Shown: positions 1 to 7,690, numbered from the stretch's first letter. The stretch is 64,000 nt of DNA from JAIBAJ01 sp965284645 (GCA_965284645.1 OZ260106.1:1240001-1304000), one strand, 5' to 3'. The notes: generated by a model from the sequence alone, not told the origin. A program made the numbers and translations.

Positions 1-791
1 TTTTGCGCTGTTTTGAAGATGGAAATATTATCCACGTAGACGGTTCTGTGAATCCCTTGCGCGACAAGGAAACCATCGACTTTGAGCTACAAATGAAAGA
101 CCTGGAAAGTGTGGAAGCCAAATTGTCGAAAGTTACCCGTGCAGCCAACACCGGCGATAAGGAAGCAAAAAAGGCTTTTGAGGTGTTAAGCGTGTACAAA
201 GCCCATTTAGAAAAGGGTTTGAATGCCCGCTCAGCCCCTGTGGAAGAGGAAGATAAAAAACATGTGGCGGATATTTTTCTGTTGACCGGAAAACCAGTTT
301 TGTATGTGTGCAATGTTGACGAGGCCAGTGTAGTGACGGGGAATCAGTATTCGGAGGCAGTAAAGGCGGCAGTGAAAGACGAAAATGCGGAGGTTTTGTT
401 GATTTCAGCAGCGATTGAAGCTGAAATTGCTCAATTGGAAAGTTACGATGACCGTGTGAGTTTTTTGAGCGATTTGGGTTTGCAGGAACCTGGGGTAAAC
501 AAGCTGATTCAAGCGGCTTACAGGTTGTTGAGCCTACAAACTTATTTCACCGCCGGAGTGAAAGAAGTGCGTGCCTGGACTATACACCAGGGCGATACAG
601 CACCACAAGCTGCAGGGGTAATCCACACCGATTTTGAAAAAGGATTTATCCGGGCAGAGGTGATCAATTATGCTGATTTCTTAAAATATGGTTCGGAAGT
701 AGCTTGCAAGGAAGCCGGGAAAATGGCCGTAGAAGGAAAGGAATACATTGTGAAAGACGGCGATATCATGCATTTCAGGTTCAATGTATAA
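1..791 (+). CDS. ychF: YchF-type redox-regulated ATPase/GTPase, 3' part
   Basis: 5'-truncated by the window edge. The reading frame is open from base 1, so the N-terminal G1-G3 motifs are missing. The visible part begins at the conserved RCFED segment followed by IIHVDGSVNPLRD, a hallmark of the Obg-related YchF/Ola1 family. It then has the helical coiled-coil insertion (about residues 35-80) and ends in the TGS domain (FTAGVKEVRAWT..., ending HFRFNV). YchF is a cytosolic ATP-preferring P-loop protein that binds ribosomes and influences stress and translation. The first visible TTG is an internal Leu codon, not a start. The gene stands alone, with about 170 bp before the next gene. Family assignment is firm; the role in this organism is inferred. 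Confidence 0.95.
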   Translation, partial: LRCFEDGNIIHVDGSVNPLRDKETIDFELQMKDLESVEAKLSKVTRAANTGDKEAKKAFEVLSVYKAHLEKGLNARSAPVEEEDKKHVADIFLLTGKPVLYVCNVDEASVVTGNQYSEAVKAAVKDENAEVLLISAAIEAEIAQLESYDDRVSFLSDLGLQEPGVNKLIQAAYRLLSLQTYFTAGVKEVRAWTIHQGDTAPQAAGVIHTDFEKGFIRAEVINYADFLKYGSEVACKEAGKMAVEGKEYIVKDGDIMHFRFNV

Positions 792-939
792 GCCAGTTTG
801 CTGAAAATAAGTAAGCAATTGGTCCTTACCTAGCCATGGCATTGAAAGTTACCTGCCTGAATCCTAATGGTAAGGCAACGAAAATCGTATATTAATGTAG
901 CTTATTCGGTATAATTGCAGCGTTAAAACCCTAAAAACG

Positions 940-947
940 TATATTTG
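940..947 (+). promoter_or_regulatory. Possible Bacteroidota -7 element before the GGGP synthase-like gene
   Basis: TATATTTG matches the Bacteroidota -7 consensus TAnnTTTG and lies 20 bp before the ATG at 960. A TTG at 915-917 could be the -33 part, with 22 bp between. The implied leader is very short, as at other genes in this window. Confidence 0.4.
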
Positions 948-959
948 AGCCCTATTAAA

Positions 960-1697
960 ATGATTTACGCACAACTGGATCAATTAAAAAAGGAAAGGAA
1001 AAAATCCTTTGCCTTGCTTATTGACCCGGATAAGCCCCAAAAAGAGGAGTTGTTGAACCTGATACAATTGGCCAACAAAGAGGGTGTCGATTTCTTTTTT
1101 GTAGGCGGAAGTTTGTTAACCAATGGGAGTTTGGAGGAATGCATTTTAACAATTAAAGCCAATAGCTCTATTCCTGTGGTTTTGTTTCCGGGAAATGGTT
1201 TGATGGTGAATAAAAATGCGGATGCGATTCTTTTGTTGTCGGTTATTTCAGGCCGAAATCCGGAGATGTTGATTGGCAAACATGTGGAAGCCGCACCATC
1301 CTTGAAGCGCAGCAAATTGGAAGTGATTCCTACCGGTTATATGCTGATTGAAAGCGGAAAACCTACTTCGGTTTCTTACATGAGCAATACTACACCTATT
1401 CCAGCCGACAAAGCCGATATTGCCGCTTGTACCGCTATGGCAGGGGAGATGTTGGGTTTGAAACTAATATTTATGGATGGAGGAAGTGGAGCTCACAATT
1501 CCGTTCAGCCCGAAATGATCAAATTGGTATCTTCGAATATCGATGTACCTTTAATTATTGGCGGTGGTATCCGCTCGGCCGAAATGGCTTTAGAAAAATT
1601 ACAGGCTGGAGCTGATTTGATTGTTGTAGGAAATGCCGTTGAAAAGGATGCCAGCCTTATATCAAGTATTGCAAAAACAGTAAAATCTTATAGTTAA
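960..1697 (+). CDS. Geranylgeranylglyceryl phosphate synthase-like (PcrB/GGGPS family) protein
   Basis: A 245-residue TIM-barrel prenyltransferase of the GGGPS/PcrB family, which joins a polyprenyl diphosphate to sn-glycerol-1-phosphate. Visible signatures are ALLIDPDKP near the N-terminus, FFFVGGSLL, VLFPGN, the middle IPTGYMLIESGK segment, MDGGSGAH and the phosphate-binding IIGGGIRS and GADLIVVGNAVE loops. The ATG at 960 is chosen over an upstream TTG at 945, which would lie in the putative promoter. It starts a tight four-gene run: 7 bp to the ThiE-like gene, which overlaps pnuC, which overlaps the NadR-like gene. GGGPS is typical of archaea but known in Bacteroidota; the physiological product there is not settled. 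Family assignment is confident, exact prenyl chain length cannot be read. Confidence 0.9.
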   Translation: MIYAQLDQLKKERKKSFALLIDPDKPQKEELLNLIQLANKEGVDFFFVGGSLLTNGSLEECILTIKANSSIPVVLFPGNGLMVNKNADAILLLSVISGRNPEMLIGKHVEAAPSLKRSKLEVIPTGYMLIESGKPTSVSYMSNTTPIPADKADIAACTAMAGEMLGLKLIFMDGGSGAHNSVQPEMIKLVSSNIDVPLIIGGGIRSAEMALEKLQAGADLIVVGNAVEKDASLISSIAKTVKSYS

Positions 1698-1704
1698 AGC
1701 CCGC

Positions 1705-2349
1705 GTGAAGATTGTTGTTATTTCGCCACCAAGCAGGACCAAAGGAGAGCCGGAAACGGTGACAGAAATGTTTAAAATGGGCCTGATGCATTTTCATCTT
1801 AAAAAGCCTGGTTATGAGGAAGATAAGCTCATAGAATACTTGGATCGAATTCCGAGCGAATACCATCCCCGAATTTTTTTACACAACCATTATAGTTTAA
1901 TTACAAAGTATAATGTAGCAGGAATTCATCTCAATAAAAAAAGCAAGAGACCGGGTTGGTACCAACAACTGCGATTAGCTTATTTGCGCTACCGCCGTAA
2001 GGATTTGAAGGTAACCGCCTCCTATAGCAAATTAGCCAGTTTGTATTTTGATCCGCCTGTTTATGAGTATGCCTTTTTGAGTCCCATTTTTGAAAGTTTG
2101 AGTGAAGGAAAGTACCATCCAGCCTTTAAAGAACGGGGCTTAATGGAAGCCTTACAAAGGGCACAAAACCCAATTATAGCCTATGGTGGGGTAGAAATGG
2201 ATAAAATCGAAAAGGTGATTGATTTAGGTTTTCAAGGAATGGCCTTGTTGGGCGTGGTTTGGAACGATACCCATCCATTGTTGGCCTTCCAAGAGATTTT
2301 GGATAAGGTGAAAGTCCACCAAGCCAAATTAGCAGCCAATGGAGACTGA
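1705..2349 (+). CDS. ThiE/TenI-like thiamine phosphate synthase family protein
   Basis: A 214-residue TIM-barrel protein of the ThiE/TenI superfamily. ThiE joins HMP diphosphate to thiazole phosphate. Landmarks that can be aligned are GIHLNKKS (ThiE GVHLG), VTASYS (GxSxH region), YAFLSPIFESLSEGK (the GPixxTxTK region) and IAYGGVEMDKI (phosphate loop). Several ThiE ligand-binding positions differ: the GxSxH histidine is absent and the TxTK motif is altered. Catalysis of the canonical reaction is therefore uncertain, and a TenI-like or diverged role is possible. GTG start, 7 bp after the previous stop. The 3' end overlaps pnuC by 11 bp, so co-translation with a vitamin-precursor transporter is likely. 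Confidence 0.75.
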   Translation: MKIVVISPPSRTKGEPETVTEMFKMGLMHFHLKKPGYEEDKLIEYLDRIPSEYHPRIFLHNHYSLITKYNVAGIHLNKKSKRPGWYQQLRLAYLRYRRKDLKVTASYSKLASLYFDPPVYEYAFLSPIFESLSEGKYHPAFKERGLMEALQRAQNPIIAYGGVEMDKIEKVIDLGFQGMALLGVVWNDTHPLLAFQEILDKVKVHQAKLAANGD

Positions 2350-2926
2350 TGTAAAAGCAATTTTACTTTCCCTCCATTCATTGCAGTTTTATGCCGCATT
2401 AACCAGCGTTTTAGCCGTTTTTCTTACTGCCAGAAAAAACATTCTATGTTGGCCAATCGGTATTTTGGGTACGGTTTTATCAGGGTATGTTTATTTTGCC
2501 CAACAATTGCCTTTCGAAGCCTTGTTGCAGCTGGTGTATGTTGGAATGGCCGTTTATGGCTGGTTAAACTGGTCGAAAGCCAGTCCAAACAAGCAACTGC
2601 AGGTTGAAACATGCTCTAGGAAAGAGCATTTGGTTCTAATATCTACTGCCCTGTTACTTGGGCTTGGTTTGGGTACCCTTTCCTATTCCTTTTACCAAAG
2701 CTATTCAGCCTACGTGGATGCGATGCTTACAACCTTCAGCATCGGTGCTAATTGGTTGGCCGCCAAACGCAAAATTGAAAACTGGTGGTATTGGATAGCC
2801 ATTGATTTGGTTTCGGTAGTGTTTTATGCATGGCGAGGAATGCACTGGTTTGCCCTGTTGTTTGGTTTTTTTGTGTTGATTGCCGCTCGCGGTCTTGCCA
2901 CATGGAAAGAAGAGGTAGAAGCATGA
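2339..2926 (+). CDS. pnuC: PnuC-family vitamin (nicotinamide riboside) transporter
   Basis: A 195-residue integral membrane protein with about seven hydrophobic segments. PnuC hallmarks are CWPIGILGTVLSGYVYF in the first half and the late TTFSIGANWLAAKRKIENWWYWIAIDLVSVVFY block, where N, W and D line the substrate channel. PnuC proteins move nicotinamide riboside by facilitated diffusion, with trapping by phosphorylation. The overlapping downstream NadR-type kinase (ATGA, 4 bp) fits exactly this. The upstream overlapping gene is ThiE-like, and PnuC relatives (PnuT) carry thiamine, so thiamine or a precursor is an alternative substrate. No TPP-riboswitch-like element was recognised upstream. 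Family certain; substrate inferred from context. Confidence 0.93.
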   Translation: METDVKAILLSLHSLQFYAALTSVLAVFLTARKNILCWPIGILGTVLSGYVYFAQQLPFEALLQLVYVGMAVYGWLNWSKASPNKQLQVETCSRKEHLVLISTALLLGLGLGTLSYSFYQSYSAYVDAMLTTFSIGANWLAAKRKIENWWYWIAIDLVSVVFYAWRGMHWFALLFGFFVLIAARGLATWKEEVEA

Positions 2927-3402
2927 TCAAAATTGCCTTAACCGGACCAGAATGCAGCGGGAAAACTACTTTGGCAACCAAATTAGCCAAAGAGTTGAAC
3001 GCACTTCTGCTGCCAGAATTTGCACGCGATTTCCTTAGCCAAAAAAGGAGCTACATTTTTGAAGATTTGGATACCATTGCGGCCGGACAAAGGCAGTTGG
3101 AGCTGGAAGCAGAGCAAAAGGGCCATAACATTATTGTTTGCGACACCGACTTACTGGTGATAAAGATTTGGAGCGAGGTAAAATTTGGCAAGGTTTCGCC
3201 CTTGGTGGAGCATTTGTACCAAACAGCCACCTACGATTTGACCTTTTTATGCAAGCCTATTTACGACTGGGAATACGATCCTTTGCGTGAAGCCCCCGAC
3301 CCTTTGGAACGAATGCGTTTATATTCCTTGTACCTCGATGCCTTAGAAAAAGAAGGCCGAAAGTTTGTGTATTTGGCCGAAGGGAAAAGCAAAAGGAGAT
3401 AG
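2923..3402 (+). CDS. NadR-type ATP-binding kinase (probable ribosylnicotinamide kinase)
   Basis: A 159-residue P-loop kinase of the NadR C-terminal family (AAA_28). Walker A is GPECSGKT at residues 8-15. It is followed by FARDFL, the DTDLLVIKIWSEVKFG segment and a lid with DWEYDPLREAPDPLERMR, all typical of NadR-like kinases. These phosphorylate nicotinamide riboside to NMN and so trap what PnuC imports. There is no N-terminal HTH repressor or NMN adenylyltransferase domain, unlike enterobacterial NadR. The ATG at 2923 overlaps the pnuC stop (ATGA), which decides the start. It is somewhat short, ending in a basic GKSKRR tail. The substrate could be another small vitamin precursor if the PnuC homologue carries one. 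Confidence 0.88.
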   Translation: MIKIALTGPECSGKTTLATKLAKELNALLLPEFARDFLSQKRSYIFEDLDTIAAGQRQLELEAEQKGHNIIVCDTDLLVIKIWSEVKFGKVSPLVEHLYQTATYDLTFLCKPIYDWEYDPLREAPDPLERMRLYSLYLDALEKEGRKFVYLAEGKSKRR

Positions 3403-3540
3403 CGGAACGAGGGTGCGTGGTTTTTGATTTATACTGTTTCTATGATACCAATATTTAGCAAGAAATAGTCAAAAGGTGGTTTCGAAATTTGCGATGAAAA
3501 ATGCCGAGGACACAGAATAGGAGTCCAATTTTTCTGGATA

Positions 3541-3708
3541 AACCCAACTTAATCAATAGGAGGATTTATTTATCCGAACTACTTGATTTAGTTGGGTTTA
3601 CCCCTCCCGAAGAAATTTCGGGATAGCAGTTGTTATCAATTTGGCTATACAAATTGATTTACAACTGGTTAATCGTTTATGCATTTCTAATGCGTAATCT
3701 GGGTTTAA
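3541..3708. repeat. Dispersed 168-bp repeat, copy 1 (hairpin-rich)
   Basis: Near-copy of 31166-31332; a third partial copy is at 61932-62027. It opens with AACCCAACTTAATCAA and about 50 bp later has the inverse TTGATTTAGTTGGGTT, giving a long stem. It then has a CCCGAA/TTTCGGG hairpin (about 3607-3624), a stem between CAGTTGT and ACAACTG with TCAATTTG/CAAATTGA inside, and GCATT/AATGC, before ending in GCGTAATCTGGGTTTAA. No protein-coding potential is apparent. It could be a miniature transposable element or a structured intergenic repeat. The 138 bp before it (3403-3540) hold nothing recognised. Confidence 0.8.
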
Positions 3709-3711
3709 GGT

Positions 3712-4290
3712 GGGGAAAGCCACTCGCTTCGCTCGGGTGGCTTTTTGTTTTTTTGGTTTGGGGTGGTTTTTTAAGGTTGGGAAAGCCGCTCGCTTCGCTC
3801 GGGTGGCTTTTTGTTTTTTGGATTGGTTTGGTTTTTTTTGGGGCTGGGATTACTGGCGTGATCCCAGTTGGGGGGGATAAAAACTAGGAAAGCCGCTCGC
3901 TTCGCTCGGTTGGCTTTTTGTTTTCTTGACCTGGGTGGGTTTTTAAGGTTGGGAAAGCCACTCGCTTCGCTCGTTCGGCTTTTTGTTTTCTCGACCTGGG
4001 TTGGTTTTTTTAAGATTGGGAATGCCACTCGCTTCGCTCGGGTGGCTTTTTGTTTTTTTAGATTGGGTTGGTTTTTTTAAGGTTGGGAAAGCCGCTCGCT
4101 CCGCTCGTTCGGCTTATTACTTTTTTGGCCTGGATTGGGTTTTTAAGGTTGGGAAAGCCGCTCGCTTCGCTCGTTGGCTTTTTACATTCTTTGATTGGTT
4201 GGGTTTTTAGGTCTGGGATTACTGGCGTGATCCCAGTTGGGGGGGCATCAAAACAAGCAAAGCCGCTCGCTCCGCTCGTTCGGCTTTTTA
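3712..4290. repeat. Tandem array of eight palindromic repeats
   Basis: Eight copies of a unit with GGGAAAGCC(A/G)CTCGCT(T/C)CGCTCG followed by GGCTTTTT start near 3713, 3779, 3887, 3951, 4018, 4084, 4151 and 4257. The basic period is about 66-69 bp. AAAGCC pairs with GGCTTT in each copy to make a short hairpin. Two longer intervals carry an extra hairpin, CTGGGAT...ATCCCAG, at about 3844-3867 and 4213-4236, each followed by a G-run. The spacers share TTTTTAAGGTTGGG. Apparent reading frames here are repeats of the same translated unit and not genes. Confidence 0.9.
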
Positions 4291-4341
4291 CTTTCCTCTC
4301 CTCGCTTGAGCCCTATCGGGCTCAGACTCGGGGAGGAAAGT
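4291..4341. repeat. Long inverted repeat between hairpin array and tRNA-Ser
   Basis: CTTTCCTC at the left pairs with GAGGAAAG at the right, and TGAGCCC pairs with GGGCTCA around a TATC loop, with CG-rich pairs between. Together this is a stem of about 20 bp. Confidence 0.7.
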
Positions 4342-4343
4342 AA

Positions 4344-4373
4344 AAAGCCGCCCTTTTTTCAAAAGGCGGCTTT
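4344..4373 (-). terminator. Hairpin terminator downstream of tRNA-Ser
   Basis: AAAGCCGCC pairs with GGCGGCTTT, extended inward by TTTT/AAAA. On the minus strand it follows the tRNA by 8 bp and is followed by T residues. It is likely the tRNA-Ser terminator, although a similar hairpin could work both ways. Confidence 0.7.
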
Positions 4374-4381
4374 GCTTGTTT

Positions 4382-4471
4382 TGGCGGAGAGTGAGGGATT
4401 CGAACCCTCGATACAGTTACCCGTATACAAACTTTCCAGGCTTGCTCGTTCGACCACTCTGACAACTCTCC
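4382..4471 (-). tRNA. tRNA-Ser (anticodon GGA)
   Basis: On the minus strand the acceptor stem GGAGAGT pairs with ACTCTCC, followed by discriminator G and an encoded CCA. The D arm has GTGGTCGAACGAG. The anticodon loop CTGGAAA gives GGA, reading UCC/UCU. A long class II variable arm (TATACGGGTAACTGTATC) and the T arm GAGGGTTCGAATCCCTC identify it as a serine tRNA. About 90 nt including CCA. Confidence 0.95.
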
Positions 4472-4495
4472 GTGATCTATAAAAGGAGTGCGAAA

Positions 4496-5536
4496 TTAAT
4501 AGATTCCTGCATTACTCATCTCGCCTCGTAAAGATTTTCTTAATTCAGCCCGAACTACCGCATTGTCGGCATGGTTGCCCAACAACAACATAAGCTTGGT
4601 AACAGCGGCCTCAAAGGTAATATCCTCCCCACCAATTGCTCCATATTTTACAAACAATCCACTGCTCTCATACAATCCCTGAACGACCTTTCCTCCCCTA
4701 CATTGGGTGGTATTCAATACCAAAATGTCCTGCTCCTGCGCCATCCGAAGAAATGATTCAAAGGCTTCATAATTGGGTCCGTTCCCTGTTCCAAAACTTT
4801 GAATAACTACCGCCCTTACTCTGCGGTTTTCTAACATGTCTAAATAAGGCCCAAACGAAATGCCCGGAAACAATCGTATGGCACAAATCGAATCGCTTAA
4901 CCGGGTGTTTACCCTAAATGCACCCGTAGGCAATGGCAAAATGGCCGCTTCATTGTACTTGATGCTTACCCCCGCCTCAGCCAATACGGGATAATTCACA
5001 CTCCGAAAGGCCTCAAAATCCTCAGCATTGAATTTATGCGAACGATTGCCCCTATACAATTGATACTCAAAATATAAACTTACCTCGGGTACCATGGGCT
5101 CACCTCCCGCCTTCCTGGTCGCCGCAATTTCAATGGAGGTTATGAGGTTTTCCTTGGCATCGGTCCGCAAAATGCCAACCGGCAGCTGGGATCCGGTCAA
5201 AACCACCGGCTTGCCCAAATGCTCAAACATAAAACTTAAAGCCGAAGCGGTAAACGACATGGTATCCGATCCATGCAATACCACAAAGCCGGAATAAGAA
5301 GCATAGTTTTTCTCAATTACCTCGGCAATCTGTATCCAATGGGCAGGCGATATGGCCGAACTATCCACCGGCTTGGCAAACGAATAGGTGTCGATCGGAA
5401 AATCAAAACGCTCCAACTCGGGAAAATGAACCCTCAATTTCCCAAAATTCATAGGCCTCAACTGCCCGGTCTTGCTATCTTGCACCATTCCAATGGTTCC
5501 GCCAGTATAGATGAGTAGAATTTTTGTAGAATCCAT
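4496..5536 (-). CDS. ansA: Type I (cytoplasmic) L-asparaginase
   Basis: A 346-residue asparaginase/glutaminase family enzyme that hydrolyses L-asparagine to aspartate and ammonia. The first catalytic threonine is in YTGGTIG near residue 12 and the second is in VVLHGSDTMSFTASALSF. Also visible are VVLTGSQLP, the lysine-containing RTDAKENLITS and the C-terminal GAIGGEDITFEAAVTKLM. There is no signal peptide, matching type I. The ATG at 5536 (MDSTKILLIYTGG) is used because upstream codons would add an unconserved 21-residue leader. The gene is 24 bp from the tRNA-Ser 5' end and divergent from the CPBP gene, with 45 bp between start codons. Confidence 0.93.
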   Translation of the reverse strand: MDSTKILLIYTGGTIGMVQDSKTGQLRPMNFGKLRVHFPELERFDFPIDTYSFAKPVDSSAISPAHWIQIAEVIEKNYASYSGFVVLHGSDTMSFTASALSFMFEHLGKPVVLTGSQLPVGILRTDAKENLITSIEIAATRKAGGEPMVPEVSLYFEYQLYRGNRSHKFNAEDFEAFRSVNYPVLAEAGVSIKYNEAAILPLPTGAFRVNTRLSDSICAIRLFPGISFGPYLDMLENRRVRAVVIQSFGTGNGPNYEAFESFLRMAQEQDILVLNTTQCRGGKVVQGLYESSGLFVKYGAIGGEDITFEAAVTKLMLLLGNHADNAVVRAELRKSLRGEMSNAGIY

Positions 5537-5581
5537 GGAAACAAAACGATTTTGGGCCACAAATATCCCTTTTTTTGTAGT

Positions 5582-6523
5582 ATGATGTTGGAATACCATA
5601 TTTTGTTTTGGATCGCCTCGGGTTTGGTCCTGCTCCTAGGTGCCATACTCTGGCTGGCCAAACTGCCCAAAGTCTGGATTTTCTTCCTTTTTACGGGTCT
5701 TTCGCTCCTGCTTACCTACATCAACTTTTTCGTCTTCAACCTCAACCGTTGGAAAACCTTCCATATCCCCCAAACCCTTGTATTCTGGGGTGTTCCAGCC
5801 CTCACCATTTTCTTGTTTTCGCCGCCTTCCAAGCGCAAGGAAATGGCCCTCATCATGTCTTTTCTGCTCCTTTCCTTTTGCTGGGTGGATTATATGCCCG
5901 ATTGGTCTACCTGGTTTTCTGAAGGCTATTCAGATACCCGTTTTGTGGAACTGGCCTATTGGGCTGCGGTGCTTTTTTTGTCCTATTTCGGAATTTCTTT
6001 GGCCGGTCGCAAACTTTTCGATGCTGTTTTTCCCGCCTCGGCCGTTCCTGATTTGCACCCTTTTTACCTGCCCGCTAACCAAATCAAGCGCGAAACGGGT
6101 TGGTACGTGCTTCTGCTGCCCCTCATTTTAGGCTTGGCCTACCGCTTTTCTTCCGATCCGCATTTCCTGCAAACCTATCCCTTTTACCAAAGCCAAGATG
6201 CAGTCGACTATACCTTGGGCAAAGCCTTGGCCTGGGAACTGCTGTATGGCTTGACTTTTATCACTTTGGAGTTCTTTTTTCGTGGGTTTATTATCCACAG
6301 TCTCAAATCGCGCATCGGTTGGCTGAGTATTCCGGCAATGGGCTTTTTCTACTGTCTCCTGCATTTTGGCAAACCCCTTCCCGAATGTTTGGGCTCTCTG
6401 CTCGGCGGCATGGCTTTGGGTACCTTATCGTATCGCAACGGTAGTATCTGGGCGGGTATGCTTTGTCACCTAAGTTTAGCCTGGGCCATGGATTTTTGGG
6501 CTTTATGGCCTTCGTTTTTTTGA
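5582..6523 (+). CDS. CPBP family intramembrane (Abi/Rce1-like) glutamic protease
   Basis: A polytopic membrane protein of about 313 residues with roughly eight hydrophobic segments. Near the C-terminus are the CPBP motifs: ELLYGLTFITLEFFFRGFII (E-x3-R, motif 1), GFFYCLLHFGKPLPE (histidine of motif 2) and the late CHLSLAWAMD (motif 3). The catalytic E, R and H are present, so activity is plausible. CPBP proteins cleave prenylated or peptide substrates in the membrane or act in processing and immunity roles; the substrate here is unknown. Start is one of two adjacent ATGs (5582 or 5585). The stop codon directly abuts repeat copy A. Confidence 0.82.
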   Translation: MMLEYHILFWIASGLVLLLGAILWLAKLPKVWIFFLFTGLSLLLTYINFFVFNLNRWKTFHIPQTLVFWGVPALTIFLFSPPSKRKEMALIMSFLLLSFCWVDYMPDWSTWFSEGYSDTRFVELAYWAAVLFLSYFGISLAGRKLFDAVFPASAVPDLHPFYLPANQIKRETGWYVLLLPLILGLAYRFSSDPHFLQTYPFYQSQDAVDYTLGKALAWELLYGLTFITLEFFFRGFIIHSLKSRIGWLSIPAMGFFYCLLHFGKPLPECLGSLLGGMALGTLSYRNGSIWAGMLCHLSLAWAMDFWALWPSFF

Positions 6524-6670
6524 TTTGGCGGGCCCCCTGCCGCAAAACCAGTAGTGCTAAAATCGGGCATTTCCCAAGGCGGCAGGGTCACGCTTTCCGC
6601 AGTAGTCCTCGGGTTGCTTCGTTACCACTACGCAACCCTGTGGGCTACTTGCTGCAATCGTTGCCCGGGC
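6524..6670 (+). repeat. Structured dispersed repeat (SDR), copy A
   Basis: Begins TTTGGCGGG directly after the CPBP stop codon. Main stem: CCCTGCCGC (6535-6543) with GCGGCAGGG (6579-6587). Second stem: GGGTTGC (6611-6617) with GCAACCC (6632-6638). The CCTGTGGGCT and terminal GCCCGGG segments are shared with the other copies. This is the most diverged copy, together with B. A and B fill most of the 417-bp gap between convergent genes. Confidence 0.8.
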
Positions 6671-6774
6671 ACCTCGCATAGGCTTTTGGGGTAAAATTTA
6701 CCTTTTGCATTCCGTTTTGGGCTGCCAAATGGGAAGTACAACTAAGTGTGTTTCTGCCAATGGTTTGTGGGAAG

Positions 6775-6921
6775 GTTCGGGTAGCGATAGAGCGTGGTAC
6801 CCCACAGGACTGCGTAGGAACGGAGCAGGCCGAGGAGTACTAGCGAAAGCGCGACCTTTTCGGCCATCGGAAATGCTTTTTCTTTTGCTACTGTTTTGGG
6901 CCGAAAAGGGACCCGCCCAAT
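6775..6921 (-). repeat. Structured dispersed repeat (SDR), copy B
   Basis: Opposite orientation to copy A, 105 bp away. Main stem: GGCCGAAAAGG (6899-6909) pairs perfectly with CCTTTTCGGCC (6855-6865). It carries the family segments GGCGGGTCCC, TGCTCCGTTCCT, CCTGTGGGG and CTACCCG when read on the minus strand. It ends 19 bp from the stop of the DUF2490 gene. Confidence 0.8.
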
Positions 6922-6940
6922 AAAAATTAAACGGAAAAAC

Positions 6941-7690
6941 TTATTCTATAGGATTCTTTTCCTTCGTTTCCCCCGACTTTTCTGATTTGTTTTTTTGGTC
7001 TTCATCCTTCTTTTTCTTCTTCATTTTTGACCAGGAAAAAACATAGTTCAGGTTCATTACATGCACCGTGTTGTCAAGGCTTTCAGCGACATTGAATTCG
7101 GGTTGATAGAAATAAGAAAGGTCTAAGCTGTGGTGCTTGTTGAAGGCCCATTCAAGTCCCACGCTGTTGCGAACCCGCTGTATCCAGCCTTGCTGTTCCC
7201 GAACCATGAAACGTGGCTCAATGCCCACATACACTTTCACATCCTTGACGAGTTTTCGGGTGTATTGTAAACGCAAACGAAGCATGTTTTTGTCGGGATT
7301 TTGCCCTATTTCAGGAAGACTTTGGTAATAAAATTCGTATTGGTAAAGCAGGCGCAAAGCCACTTGGTTTTTATGGAAGTTCTTTTTAGCCGTAAACCCG
7401 GCACCCAACCTGAACTTGTCCCAAACAGGCGAGGTGGCATAGCGAAATTCTACCGAAGCGCTTAGCCATTTATTCATTTTGTAGGAGGGAGAAACGCTGA
7501 TGTAGGAACCTTGGAAATTTCTGGAATCCTGGTTGAAACGGGCCTGATAGCTCAAACTGAGGTCAAATCCTTTTCGAAATTCCTTATCAAGCTGTAGGCC
7601 CCACCTGGTTTGAAATTCCTGGTTTTGAGCAAGTCCAAGCAAGGGAAGCAATAGAACTCCCCAAAAAAGCCGGAATATCGGTTTAATCAT
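6941..7690 (-). CDS. DUF2490 family outer-membrane-like protein
   Basis: A 249-residue exported protein. The signal peptide ends near LLLPLLGLAQ. The body consists of alternating beta strands with aromatic girdles (for example YKMNKWLSASVEFRYA, LRLLYQYEFYYQ, HHSLDLSYFYQPEFN), as in DUF2490 beta-barrel proteins. The C-terminal 35 residues are a highly charged KKKKKDEDQKNK tail. That is odd for a barrel ending and probably periplasmic. The ATG at 7690 lies inside the end of the DUF4956 gene (8-bp overlap), so it is translationally coupled. It is last in the VTC/CotH run and probably its outer-membrane component. No biochemical function is known for the family. Confidence 0.8.
   Translation of the reverse strand: MIKPIFRLFWGVLLLPLLGLAQNQEFQTRWGLQLDKEFRKGFDLSLSYQARFNQDSRNFQGSYISVSPSYKMNKWLSASVEFRYATSPVWDKFRLGAGFTAKKNFHKNQVALRLLYQYEFYYQSLPEIGQNPDKNMLRLRLQYTRKLVKDVKVYVGIEPRFMVREQQGWIQRVRNSVGLEWAFNKHHSLDLSYFYQPEFNVAESLDNTVHVMNLNYVFSWSKMKKKKKDEDQKNKSEKSGETKEKNPIE

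Noticed and set aside
1705..2349. Naming the ThiE-like gene thiE
   Set aside because: Key ThiE ligand residues differ and no other thiamine genes are near, so only the family is given.
3712..4290. CRISPR array
   Set aside because: The repeats are imperfect, palindromic, with spacers that are themselves repeated, and no cas gene is present.
3630..4482. Several overlapping open frames with repeated GLRWGKPLASLGWLFVF-like peptides
   Set aside because: They are translations of the tandem hairpin array in several frames and strands; no start context and the repeats explain them fully.
5608..6444. Long alternative frames inside the CPBP gene
   Set aside because: They overlap a gene with recognisable motifs and have no domain of their own.
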